Part shown: positions 34,913 through 46,104 of the stretch, in pieces
Position numbering within the stretch: position 1 is the stretch's first letter
Layout of the letters: every line of letters starts with the position of its first letter
DNA from: Lycium barbarum
Taxonomy: Eukaryota > Streptophyta > Magnoliopsida > Solanales > Solanaceae
DNA: 64,000 nucleotides
Reading direction: 5' to 3'
NCBI RefSeq assembly: GCF_019175385.1
Contig: NC_083345.1
Location: 125,615,657-125,679,656 of the forward strand
Translations under genes and position numbers: made by a program
Notes under the pieces: generated by a model
Databases searched by the model: none
Told to the model about the DNA's origin: nothing
Seen by the model: only the letters and a program-made list of their open reading frames with translations

Positions 34913-35993
34913 TATTTTATTGATAGATATCTCGAAGTTCTCTACCATCCCTAATATTTTTCTTGTTCTCTCTTCCTATGAAAATAGCTAGCAGCATTCA
35001 TATTTATAATAGTATGAAACCTACTTTAATTCAAAACAGGAAAATCTATTCGTATATTAATTTGATTATAAATCCTAACTAGACATGAATTAAAATATCA
35101 AATTCTAATCAATTTTCGTTTCCTATAATTTAAATTATTATTTTCAATATTCTCCCGTAATTCAAAATTGCATATCTAATTCTTGATCCACTTGTCACAA
35201 TTTTCAAATTGATGAGACACTTGTTTCCAGTCTATCAATTGTTGAAGCACTTTCTCTTCAAGTGTCACTCACCATCTTCCAATTTTGTTGAAACACTTAT
35301 CTTCAACCCTGTTGATGCACTTGTCACCAATACCAAATTTTCTTGAAGCACTTGTCTTCAACCCCGTTGATGCACTTACCAACACTCAATTTTTGATGAA
35401 ACACTTGTCTCCAACTTTCAATTTTTGTTGAAGCACTTGTCTCCAACCCCGTTGGTGCATTTTTCACCAACCCCCCCCCCCCTCCCCCCTCTCCCTTTTT
35501 TTAACCCACTTCTCCAATTTCTAGAGAAGACTACTCCTTCCTCTTTTGTAAATTTGTTTGCACCTCTTGAAACCTGCAATATGTTTTTTTCAATCATTCT
35601 CAGCATGATTATTGTTCATGCCTATATTATTGGCTCGACGTTTTCCATCATAGTCATTGGCTAGACGGGCGGCATCTATGAGTTATAGCAGCTCGCCGGC
35701 AACGAAAGCTCTTTTATTCTCTACCAGGATTGTAGAAGCTCTGATATCAATTTGAATGAAATTATTTTATTGATAGATATCTAAAAGTTCTCTGGATACA
35801 ATCTCCAATATCTCTCTTATTTTCTCTTCTTATGAAAATGACTAGCAGTATAATAGTATGAAACCTACTCGAAGTTAAAACACGAAAACTTATTCCTATA
35901 TTAATTTAACTATAAATCCTAACTAGACATGAATTAAAACATCAAATCCGAACCAATTTTGATTTCCTACGATTTGAATTATTATTTACAACA
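34913..35993 (-). mobile_element. TRIM retrotransposon, complete, 5-bp target duplication
   Basis: Two direct terminal repeats, 34913-35149 and 35753-35993 (about 240 bp each), enclose about 600 bp. The flanks are AACAA at 34908-34912 and 35994-35998. Next to the right repeat, on the minus strand, is TGATATCAGAGC (35738-35749), close to the initiator-Met tRNA primer-site consensus. Beside the left repeat is a purine-rich TTACGGGAGAAT (about 35150-35163). The element is therefore read on the minus strand. The interior holds tandem variants of AAGCACTTGTCTTCAACCCC and a C-rich run but no gag or pol, which fits a terminal-repeat retrotransposon in miniature. Confidence 0.85.
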
Positions 35994-36212
35994 AACAACA
36001 CATTTACTTTGGTGAACCAAAGGGGCCAGTAATCAAACTTTTGCAAATGCTTTACCAAATGTTTGATGACTTATTTGTTTGGTATAATGGGTATTTTCAA
36101 ACGAAAAATGTTTTTCATGACGGGAAAAATGACATCTCATTTTTGGAGTTCGTTCCTATTTCAAAATCTTAATTTCATATCAAAACCTCAACGAGCGCCA
36201 CACAATTCTAAT

Positions 36213-37158
36213 AAGGGAAAAAGCTCAAATATGTCAATTAACTATCGAAAATTATTTATCTATGTCACTCGTTAATAGTTGAGTTCATTTATGTCATCGC
36301 AGTAACCGAAATGACTCATCCATACCACTTGCGGTTAACAACTCAAATGACTGGTTTTAATATATTAGATTTTACACTAGGCATCCAATTAAAGTTTCAC
36401 GTCACTAAATTAACCCATCCCAAATTAAATTAAAACTCATCCTGGACCCCAACTAGAACCCGTTTAACCCAAACCCAAATCTTATTTCCCTCATTACAAA
36501 AATCAGAACCGAAAACCGGAGTGATGAAGACCCAACATTGAGTTGGAGTTGACCTAGTTTTCGAAAGTGAATTATATCTTTTGGTAGGGTGATCAATAAC
36601 CTTTTTTTTCCGGTTTATCATAAGTAAGTTAGCAATCGATTGTAATAGTATCTTGCCGTTAGTATTCTTTCCATAGTGTTCACATTATTTCCATTTGACT
36701 GAGCACCAAGTGAATTCATCTTGTAATTGAAGAGTGATCGTTTAATAGAGCTAATCGACTGTTTATCATAAGTTATTAATGGACTGTGGTGAACCCTCAA
36801 TGCTTGGTTTTTGGTTTTGATCACTTTGTAATGAGGGAACCCTCAATGCTTGGTTTTTGGTTTTGATCACTTTGTAATGAGGGAAATAAGCTTTGGTTTG
36901 GGTTAAAAGGGAATGGGCGGGTTCGGGATGAATTTTAATTTAATTTGGGATGGGTAGTTAATTTAGTGACGTGAAATTTTAATTGGACATTACGTGTAAA
37001 ATTTGGTATTTTAAAACCAATCATTTGAGTTGTTAACGGTAAATGGCATGTATGAGTTATTTCGGAAACGACGACGGTATAAATGAGCCAAACTATTAAC
37101 AAGCTGCATAGATAAGCCATTTCGGATAATTCGACGGCATATTTGAGTTTTTTTTTTC
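36213..37158. mobile_element. Long-TIR element (Mutator-like MITE)
   Basis: Arms of roughly 290 bp are inverted copies. The left has GCTCAAATATG, ACTTGCGGTTAAC and TAAATTAACCCATCCCAAAT; the right has ATTTGGGATGGGTAGTTAAT and CATATTTGAG. The interior carries a 46-bp tandem duplication (36791-36882, unit GAACCCTCAATGCTTGGTTT...). I could not find a convincing target duplication. It is non-coding. Confidence 0.7.
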
Positions 37159-37320
37159 ATTTTAACACATATCAAGATTGTACTCCTACGTACAACTGAA
37201 AAATAGTGGCACAACAAATCCAAAAAAAAAAAAAAGCCTTTCTAAAATTTGTACAAAAAATTATTTTCAAGCAGCGAGAAGATGTTTATTTTTTAGTTAG
37301 CGCACTTTGTACTTATCATC

Positions 37321-37563
37321 TTTTTTTTTTTTTTTTTTAAGTTAGCGTACTTTAGATAATAAAAAATAAATAAAGTTCAACCCTAGTGGAGCCTACTGGA
37401 CTGGAAGCTTAAGCTCTAGCTTTTTACTTTTTTTTTTTAGGTAGAGAACACAATGATACTCACCCCCGCCCCCAACCCCCCCCCCCCCCCCCCCCCCCCC
37501 TTTTTTTTTTGGTGAAGAAAAGAGTTTTATAGGTAGAGAACACAATGATACTCACCCCCGCCC
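37321..37563. repeat. Homopolymer tracts and 34-bp direct repeats
   Basis: TAGGTAGAGAACACAATGAT plus ACTCACCCCCGCCCC occurs near 37439 and again near 37530. Between them is a run of 25 C (37476-37500) followed by a T run. The arrangement could be real slippage or duplication, or an assembly artefact. Confidence 0.7.
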
Positions 37564-37566
37564 CAA

Positions 37567-37824
37567 CACTACTAGATAATCTCTATTTTTCTCTTAAAAA
37601 ATTATCAGTGGCTATTTCTCACTAAATTTTGGTGGGAAAAAAATTAAAAAGTAGTATTTTCACATGGAAAAATTTAAAAACTTTCTAGCGTTTTAATGGA
37701 ATATGTTTCCCACCATGCGTTTCCCTAGTGAATTAATTCGGTGAGAATGAAGCGAGAAAAATATGTTTTATAGCACAAATTTCCCATCAAATGTCAATGG
37801 GAAAAACCTTTGGTTCTAGTAGTG
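37567..37824 (+). mobile_element. CACTA-like MITE, copy 2
   Basis: This is a 258-bp element starting CACTACTAGATAATC and ending TTCTAGTAGTG. It is homologous in reverse orientation to 10848-11125, and its ends are better preserved. It is non-coding. Confidence 0.85.
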
Positions 37825-38489
37825 ATATAACAACTTACAATTTTAGCATAGTTCAGATTCCTCCTTACAGTTACTTACTAGATGTAGATTAGCAAAACTG
37901 AAACATAAACATCATACCTAGGTATGTTTTCTATCCACCCTTTATCAGTATTGCTATACTTTCTTTTCAGTAGGATTTCTCTTCTGTATTTGTACTATTG
38001 CTTTATCTGATACAAGATTTGTGAAGGTCCTGGGAACTTACGCTCACTCAGTGTTGTATTCCAAGCTTTCCACACCCGGTACACCAGTGCAGCAAGGATG
38101 ATATTCTATAATGCAATCCATTTGTACAGCAGTAATTTTTTACCATACAAGCTAAGTTAAGTTGACCATTCTACTAATAATATCGTTACGTTGAACTTGC
38201 CTCCAGTATGTTCCAGTGGAGCACTTTGATTATAACACGTCCCAAGTTATTTTTAATGGACAAGATTTATTTGATCTTCTCAACTATTGATAATTTCCTT
38301 CTTTCACTTTATGCTCATTTCTTTTCGAGAACCAAACCAGATCAAATGATAGAAGAACAATATTTGTTCACTAATTAGTTATTGATTCTTCGTCGTTCAT
38401 GAATATTCAGAACTCTGATTTTTTCTTGGGACAATTCAAAATATGGTACCATTTGATTGAATGTTATGACGTTCACCTTAATTAATCAA

Positions 38490-38640
38490 ATGATGAAAGA
38501 ACGGGTTCGAGCCGTGAAACAGCCTCTTGCAGAAATGCTGGGTAAAACCTTGTGGTCCGGCCCTTCCTCAAACCCCGCGCATAGTGGAAACTTAGTGCAC
38601 TAGGTTGCCCCCCCCCCCCCCCTTTATTTTTTTTTATTTT
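38490..38640 (+). mobile_element. tRNA-derived SINE (solanaceous type)
   Basis: The B box GGTTCGAGCC lies at 38504-38513. It is followed by the characteristic CCTCTTGCAGAAATGC, GGTCCGGCCCTTCCTC and CGCGCATAGTGG, then C and T runs. It looks truncated or altered between the usual internal blocks. The 5' end is uncertain. Confidence 0.8.
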
Positions 38641-38790
38641 AAAAAGGAACAATCTTTATTCACTTGTTAATTTCATTATTTAGTTTCACTCTTAGAATTG
38701 AATACGTATAATGCAAGAAAAGATCATTTCACCATACTCCTTTTAAAAAAAAAACCTATCCAAGGCTCTTTCCTACTTATTTATCATATG

Positions 38791-39286
38791 TGTAATGGGT
38801 GGAATACGCACCCAAGGTCAGTTGGTATGACCGGATGCTCAGGAAGTCCGGGGGATATATAAAGCTGGCTTCCCACTCTTGCCAACTCCTGTCACATCTA
38901 TCGGCCTCGTTCAGAGCGCCGCATCATGCACGAACGTTGCGGTCAGAGAGGGGTCATATCACCTGTGCTTTAGGGGTTTAAAAGTCCAACTTTAGCTTAT
39001 AAGGATAGCTTAGGATAGAAGGAAGGGCATCTTGCTCACATTTTGTAAACTCTATCTCCCTTTTCTCTCAAAAGGAATATAGACAAGAACATCCATTATT
39101 AATCTGTTTTTCTTGAAGCATTTTCTTGTTTGCTATCTAACATTGTGTTACACCCGTGCTCACTGCTACTCCGAACCAAGCTCATAAAAGAGTTTCCAGG
39201 ATTGGATATGACTCAATTGTCTTCAAACCCTATAAAAACAAAACTCCAACTGATTTTCTGATATAATCCGTTTTCACTGAAAAGCA
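38791..39286 (+). repeat. 5' LTR of the Tat element
   Basis: It runs from TGTAATGGGTGGAATAC to TTTTCACTGAAAAGCA and matches 48534-49031. The TATA region here reads TAGCTTATAAGGATAG, two bases shorter than in the 3' LTR. Confidence 0.9.
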
Positions 39287-39289
39287 GTT

Positions 39290-39307
39290 TGGCGCCGTCT
39301 GTGGGGA
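39290..39307 (+). other. Primer-binding site of the Tat element
   Basis: TGGCGCCGTCTGTGGGGA starts three bases after the 5' LTR. This GGCGCCGTCTGTGGGG form is the one commonly found in plant Tat and related gypsy elements. Confidence 0.8.
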
Positions 39308-39394
39308 TAGATAGTTGTGGTGTCATCCTGATTCGTAGCAGAAACTCTTAAACTCGCACTTATTTGGAGTTGTTCTGTTAGAAAACACTTGATC

Positions 39395-41000
39395 ATGTCT
39401 AGATTGGCTAGCAGCACGTCAAAGAGTAGTGTTCCAATCGAAGCAAGAGACCCGCAGGGCTCACGATCGGTGGTTCGACAAAACTATAATGGGGAAAATA
39501 ACCCAGAATCTGACAAATGAGAAGAGAGAGAGGAGATAGCACCGCCTGACAAAAACCCTATTGGGGAGAACTATCTTGACCATTCGGCGAAAAGTAGAGG
39601 AATGCTCCCCAAATAGTGTTATTCCAGGAAAAGGAAAAGGCGTCTTCACTCTGGGGTTGAGTGGGTGTACAAAGTTGAAGATCCCCCATCACAAATAAAT
39701 TTGGCCGCAATCCAGGCATCAAACAGCGTGATGATAGAGTGCATGGAAAAGATCATAAACTCTCTGATCGGTGTAACATCAGCTAATGGCCCTTCAAATA
39801 ACCAGGAGGTTATCGAAGCACCGGGGGCTTCCGGAGTGAATGCAGACCAGATGGGCTTAGAACCAGTAGAGCCAAATATGAATTTAGCGAGGCTCACCAA
39901 GCTAGAGACGGAGATATACAACTGGATGAGTCAGATACCGGGGGCTCCCCTGCCTTGAAGGGAGCAGGATCAAGGAAATACGAAAAGATATCGTGCAAAC
40001 TAAGTGCAACTCCTTGCCTATCCCGAAGAAGTTCAAAATGCCGAACTTACCCAAATACGACGAGGCCACGAATCCAGAAGAGCATATAAAGACCTTTGAG
40101 GAAGCCGTCACTAGGCACGATCTCAAGTAACATGAGATTGAATAAGTCATGCCGAACAAATTCCACCAAACTCTCATTAAGGGAGCACTTTCTTGGTATA
40201 CTTTTTTACTTGAAAACTCTATTGACTCTTTTGCTGCTCTTGCAGTTACATTTGTAAAAGCTCATGCCGAAGCCCGAAAGGATGAAACGTACAAAAAGGC
40301 ATCTTTTCCATAAAGCAGAGGAAGGACGAATTGCTTTGCAGTTATGTGGAGAGATTCCAATGAGAAAGGATCTGCATACTATCCCTGAGGACTGGGCCGT
40401 TGTAGTATTCACGGATGGTTTGAACGCCAACAGGTCAGATGCATCGAGAAAACTAAAGGAAAGCCTGAGGGAGTTCCCAGCCAAGTCCTGGAACGAGATA
40501 AATAATAGTTAGACGACCAAAATGAGGATAGAAGACGACCTCAGGACTGATGCCCGGGTTGAATAAGGGGAAAACCACAGGAAGGACCTGGAAATGCCCT
40601 CTCGGTCGGACAAAGGAACACAAGATATTGGTATGAGCCGTACACAACTCACCCCCTCCAAGGGGTGAAGTAAGAATCAACAAGCTGCATTACGACTAAG
40701 GCCAACCCCGGAAATACAGGGAGACCACCGAGCATGGCTTCATATAATTTCAATATGGATATTGGGGAATTGGTCATGACAGTGAAAAAAATGAAGGATT
40801 CAAGGTTTCTGATAGCAACACGATCTAACCCTAACAAGAAAGACGTGGAATTGTGGTGGAAGTATCATGCTATTTCGGGGCATTCGATCGAAGACAGTAA
40901 ACACTTGCATTACGAGTAGTAGACTTGTTGCGAAGGTGACATCTGAAGAAATTTTTTAACAATCGGTCCAATTATGCCCAGGAGAAAAGAGTCAGGACTT
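39395..41000 (+). pseudogene. Tat element gag remnant
   Basis: ATG at 39395 opens a frame (MSRLASSTSKSS) that stops after about 40 codons. Coding-like sequence then continues in pieces. The retrotransposon-gag core is readable around 40030-40290 (PNLPKYDEATNPEEHIKTF, then GALSWYTFLLENSIDSFAA), where the conserved W sits. Many stops and frame changes make it non-functional. Confidence 0.75.
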
Positions 41001-41129
41001 CACATGAGCAATAAGCACTCCCGGGCACTATCAACGTGATTTTCGAAGGGAAAATAGTCGGGGTGGTATCCTAAGAACCGCAGAGCAGGAAGCCCTCTCT
41101 TTTCAGGGACCATCTAGAGGACCTCATTA

Positions 41130-41520
41130 CGCTTAATAATGCATATGAGTAAAACATCGGGGATTTACACGCCGACGCACTTGTAATATCTCTTCAAATC
41201 TCCAACTTTAACATTAAGCGTGTGCTTGTTAATCCAGGTAGCGCTGTGAATATAGTACAACTCTAAGTTCTCAAAGAGATGCAGATGGTAGAGCAGATAA
41301 ACTCGATGGTTAAAACCCTAATCAGATTCAATCTGTCTAACAAGGCCACTCAAGGGCAAATTAAGTTGATCACCCATGTGGGAGGGATCTCCTCGAAGGT
41401 CTTCTCCTCGAGAGAGAAATGCCCTTCAATTTGGTGATATAGAAGCCCTGGCTACACTCCATGAGGGGGATCCCATCTACTTTTCATCAGGTCATAAAGT
41501 TTCCAACCCCATGGGGGATC
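41130..41520 (+). pseudogene. Tat element protease remnant
   Basis: ALVISLQISNFNIKRVLVNP followed by GSAVNIVQL matches the aspartic-protease start of Tat elements. The catalytic D-P/T-G is replaced by NPGS, so it would be inactive even without the stop codons that follow. Confidence 0.65.
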
Positions 41521-41883
41521 GCTGAAGTTCAGGGGGGATCTGGAGCCCAACCAAGAGAATGTAACTTCGGTGACCGCTGAAGATGATCAAAGGGATGACA
41601 ATAGCTAGCTATTACAGAATTTCGATCCCCATACCCAACCCGAGTCCAGACGACAGGGAGAGCAGGTAAAAAACTCACCCCCGCAAGGTTTGCAGGAGAG
41701 AAAACCAAGGGGATTTATCGGGCCGAAAGAAATTGATGTTGGGAGAATCATGGTAGAGGATCTTAAATTTACCGCTTTCTATCCAAACCTTTCCCAATAA
41801 CAGGTATACCTAGGCTCAGGCCTGGACCCGGAGTCCCGAGGAAAACTACTTAAATTTCTAAGGAATAACATGAGTAGCTTCAC

Positions 41884-42660
41884 TTGGTTGGGGTTGGATA
41901 TTGCAGCGTCCCTCCAAAATTGGCCACTGATAAGCTGAGCATAAATCCAGATTGTCAGCCCGTAAAACAAAAAAGGTGTCTGGTATCAATAAAGCGCAGT
42001 CAGTTCATTAAGGAGGAAGTAGCCCGGCTCGTCAAACGGGGATCAATCCGAGAAGTGAAGTACCCTAATTGGCTAGCTAATGTAGTGGTACTCCCTAAAA
42101 ACCCCGATGGTTTCCAAATGTATTTAGACTTAAAAGACTTGAATAAAGCATGAGTGAGAAGATTATACCCCATGCCGCACTTGGACGAAACTGTCAATTT
42201 GGTGGCCAGGCACGAATTGCTCAGCTTTATGGACGTGTTTTTAGGGTTCGACCAAATTCGGTTGGACCCAATGGACCAGGAAAAGACTTTGTTCATAACG
42301 GAGCACAGGACCTATTGCTCTAATGTCATGCCCTTCGACTTGAAAAATGTAGGGACCACTTTCCACCAATTGACTAATCGGATGTTTCAAAGCCAGTTAG
42401 ATCAAAGTGTGGAAATTTATTAGATGATATAATCGTTAAGTCCCTGGAAATAGAGGAATATATAAGATATTTGCAGGAAATATTCGATATTTTTTACACT
42501 AACAATTTAAAGTTAAAAATACAGAAAAATGTGTCTTCGGCATGGTCTCCGGTAAATTCTTGGGTTTCATAGTGTCAAACCGAGGCATCGAGGCCAACCC
42601 AGTTACATCCGAGCAATCGAACAAATACTAGACATACTTGGTAACGTCAGAGAGGTGTAG
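41884..42660 (+). pseudogene. Tat element reverse transcriptase remnant
   Basis: Readable blocks are YPNWLANVVVLPKNPDGFQM, DLKDLNKA, then LYPMPHLDETVNLVARHELL, SFMDVFLGFDQIRLDP and FHQLTNRMFQSQL. There is a stop after DLNKA. The catalytic YxDD region is reached only after a frame change near 42420. It is clearly dead. Confidence 0.8.
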
Positions 42661-43239
42661 CACTTGATTGGAAGGGTAGCCTCTCTGGGAGGTTCATATC
42701 AAGGTCGATCGAATGCAACCAGAAGTTCTTCAACATATTGAAAAAAAAAAGGATTTCGAATGGACCCTGGAATGCCAACAAGCACTGAAAGACTTGAAAA
42801 AGTACATGCCAAATCCTTCGCTGCTCGCAATGCCATAGATAAGGGAGCCTTTGCTGATCTATTTGGTCGTTTTAGAAACAACGGTAAGGTTTGTGTTGGT
42901 CCGCGAGGAAGAAGGTACGCAATCGCATGTTTTTCGTACCAGTAAAGCCTTATCCGAGGCTGAAATCTATTATCCGCAAGTTGAAAAGCTGGCCCTAGCT
43001 CTAGTAGTCGCGGGTCGAAATCTTAGACCATATTTTCAATGCCACTCGATCTGCATGGTTACGACGTTTCCTTTGCGAAACATCTTGCACAAACCCAAGC
43101 TTTCGAGAAGGTTAGCAAGTTGGTCAATCGAAATATGCGGATAAGCCATCACTTATCGACCCTACACTGCTATTAAATTGCAAGTCTTAGCGGAATTTAT
43201 CATCGATTACAGTCCGAGTATGATGCCCTGCTCTAAAAA

Positions 43240-43670
43240 AGAAGCCGCCCGACAATCCGAGGCCGCTTCCGGAGAGTAGGTCCTGTATACGGACGGGGTT
43301 GCTAACACGAAGGGCATGGGGCTGGGAATCATCCTGATTGCCCCATCAGGGGCTATAATCAGGCAAGCCATCAAATGTTTACCTTTGACAAACAATGAGG
43401 CCGAGATCGCAGGTTTAGAGCTTGCTAGAGGGCTCGATGCTGGGAATGTGGATTTGAAAAGTGACTTTCAACTGATCATAAATTAGATCCTCGATAAATA
43501 CGAGGCTAAATACGATCAGATGCGGCAATATCAAAGCAGATTCGCGACACTGTTAACTCGTTTCAGACAACGAAAAGCCACCCAAATCCCTCTAGAAATG
43601 AACACCGAAGCTAATGCCTTGGAAAACCTGGGTTCTTCGATTGAGGTGTCCGAGACAGGATCGGACTCCA
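43240..43670 (+). pseudogene. Tat element RNase H remnant
   Basis: LYTDGVANTKGMGLGIILIA and LPLTNNEAEIAGLELARGL are the first Asp block and Glu block of the Tat RNase H. A stop follows near 43485, then KYEAKYDQMRQYQSRFATLL continues the domain. Confidence 0.8.
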
Positions 43671-43849
43671 TTGTCCATCTACTGCATTTTGTTTTGTACC
43701 CCAGTTTGCATGAGATAAACACCACCAGTTTGACATGGGACTGGCGGAATGGGATCATAAATTATCTACAAAATGGGACTCTCCCCTGAGATATTAAAGC
43801 CGCACTAGCTATGAGAGTCAAAGCGGCGCGATATTGCATGCATGAATGA

Positions 43850-44940
43850 GATTTGTATCGTAGGTCATACCTCGGCCCCCAGCCAAATATCTGGGACCAA
43901 TGGAGGCAGAATACGTAATGAGGGAAGTACACGAAGGTATCTGTAGGGATCATTCTGGGTATGAATCACTTGTCCGAAAAATAATAAGGGTTGGATACTA
44001 TTGGTCTCGAATAGAAGAAGACGCCAAAGCCTTAGTTTAAAAATAAGACAAATGCCAACGACATTCTCCTATGATCCACCAACTTGCCGAATTGCTCCAC
44101 TCAGTGGTATCCCCATGGCCATTCTTAAAGTGGGAGATAGATATCGTGGGACCAATTTTGGGGGGCTGCGGGGAACATGAGATTCCAGCTGGTAATGATG
44201 GACTACTTTTCAAAATGGGTAGTGGCGAAGTCATACAAAAAGATCCAAGAGAAGGAGGTGATAAACTTCATCTGGGACCACATCATATGCAAGTTCGAGT
44301 GCCAAAGGAAATAACATGCGATAATGGTCCCCAATTCATCGGGGCAAAGTCACCAAGTTCTTGGAAAGATTAAACACCAAACAAATAGCCTCTTCACTAT
44401 ACTACCCTTGCGTGAATGGGCAAGCAGAGTCAACCAAAAAAACTCTAGTTCAAACATCATGAAAAAGCTGGAAGACACCAAGAGAAGGTGGTCGGAGGAA
44501 CTTCCAGGGGTCTTACGGTATACAGAACCACGACTAAAACAAGCATCGGGGAAACCCCATTTTCCTTGATATATGGATCGAGGCCTTGATACCCGTGGAA
44601 ATAAAAAATCCTAGCACCAAATATACTCAAACCACGAAGGATTCCAACACGGAAGCAATGGCAGTTGGTTTGCATCTGCTGGAGGAATGCAGGAAGATGG
44701 CCCTCGTATGAATGGTAGCACAAAAACAGAGGGTTGAAAGATATTTTAATAGAAAAAAAAATTGAGGCACTTTAAGGTCGGAGACTACGTTCTCCGGAAG
44801 GTCATTGTCGCAACAAGGGACGTTAATGCGGACAAGTTGGGGCCTAACTGGGAAGGGATCCTACTGGATCCATGACGATCATAGAAAGGAGTTGAAGAAT
44901 AGCTGGAACGTCAGCCACCTTAAGAGATTTTACCTCTGAA
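43850..44940 (+). pseudogene. Tat element integrase remnant
   Basis: VMREVHEGICRDHSG is the zinc-finger start. WEIDIVGPI and EITCDNGPQFIG carry the first two acidic residues of the DDE triad. Frame changes split the domain, and the third acidic block is only partly readable. Confidence 0.75.
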
Positions 44941-46104
44941 GAAGCAACAGTATGGTCGATATCTTTTGTCTTGTACTAACTTGCTTTCTCTCCTTGACAG
45001 GGACTACCCTTGAATGAGTATCTCTAGAATGAAAGAAGGAGAGCCGAAGATGTGTGTTGCACTCTTTTCCTAGATCGAGGTTTTATCCCGAATGGGTTTT
45101 ACCGGCAAGGTTTTTAATGAGGAAACAATCAAAAAGTATATCACACTCAGCCAATGCGGGAATTTTTTAGGAAGCTAGCTTGATGCCTGTGGCCCAATGG
45201 AAAAGGGATACCAGATAAACCAGTGGGGCCGGTAAATCATAAAATTTCTTGGAGACACGCGATGTGAACTGGGACTGTCGTCAATCAACATCCGCGCCCT
45301 ACTTTTGCTTTTTCTACATCTTACCAAGGTTCTGTAAAAATCTCGCACTGGCTTATGTATCTGTAGGATGGTCTATCTATTCAAACTTCAGAATGAAATA
45401 AGAATTCTTACTTATTCCCTAGTTATTGTCGGTAAGACATCTTTTAAACTCAAAACATTCGGGGCAAAACCAAACTCAAAGGCCACGCAACCTTGAAAAA
45501 TCATTTCTAACACACGACACAGCCTTAGAGCCTCAGAGCGTGCAGGTTCCACGAACCTTTGTGCCATTAAATGAGGTCGAGACGTCCTCCTCATCAACAC
45601 CTAAATCAAAGGGCCCTTCTTTATTAAGAATAAGACGAATAATCCTCGATCGCAAAAAATGTTTTCGGAAGTGACATGCCAGATTGAGTTGAAAATGTTG
45701 ACCTCAAAAACTAAATGCAAAAGAAAGGAGTACACCGGTCAACATTTTCTAACTTAAACACCAACAACCAAATATGAACATAGTTCTGGAAGACGGGCAT
45801 AGCGGTCACGCCCTGACGGTTAAGTGTTAAAATTAAAAAAGCCAACAGGTTACTCATAACCACAATTGTTGCAGTAAAGCGCATGTCAAAGCGTAAAAGC
45901 AAACACATTAGTAAAAGCAAATGAGCGGATGTCATTCATTATAAGCATAAAAAATAAAAGAGCCTGAAGGCCCAGATAAAAACATTCAAGGGGCACAAAG
46001 GCCCCAATATTAGATAAAACGACCAATAATAATAAAACTATTAAGCAGCGCACAGTTCAAATCACTCAATAAGGGCACGAAGGCCCGCAAGATACAAACA
46101 TAAG

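Noticed and set aside
35170..35470. Tandem CACTTGTC-type repeats that looked like a repetitive gene
   Set aside because: They fall between the terminal repeats of the TRIM, and no long frame crosses them.
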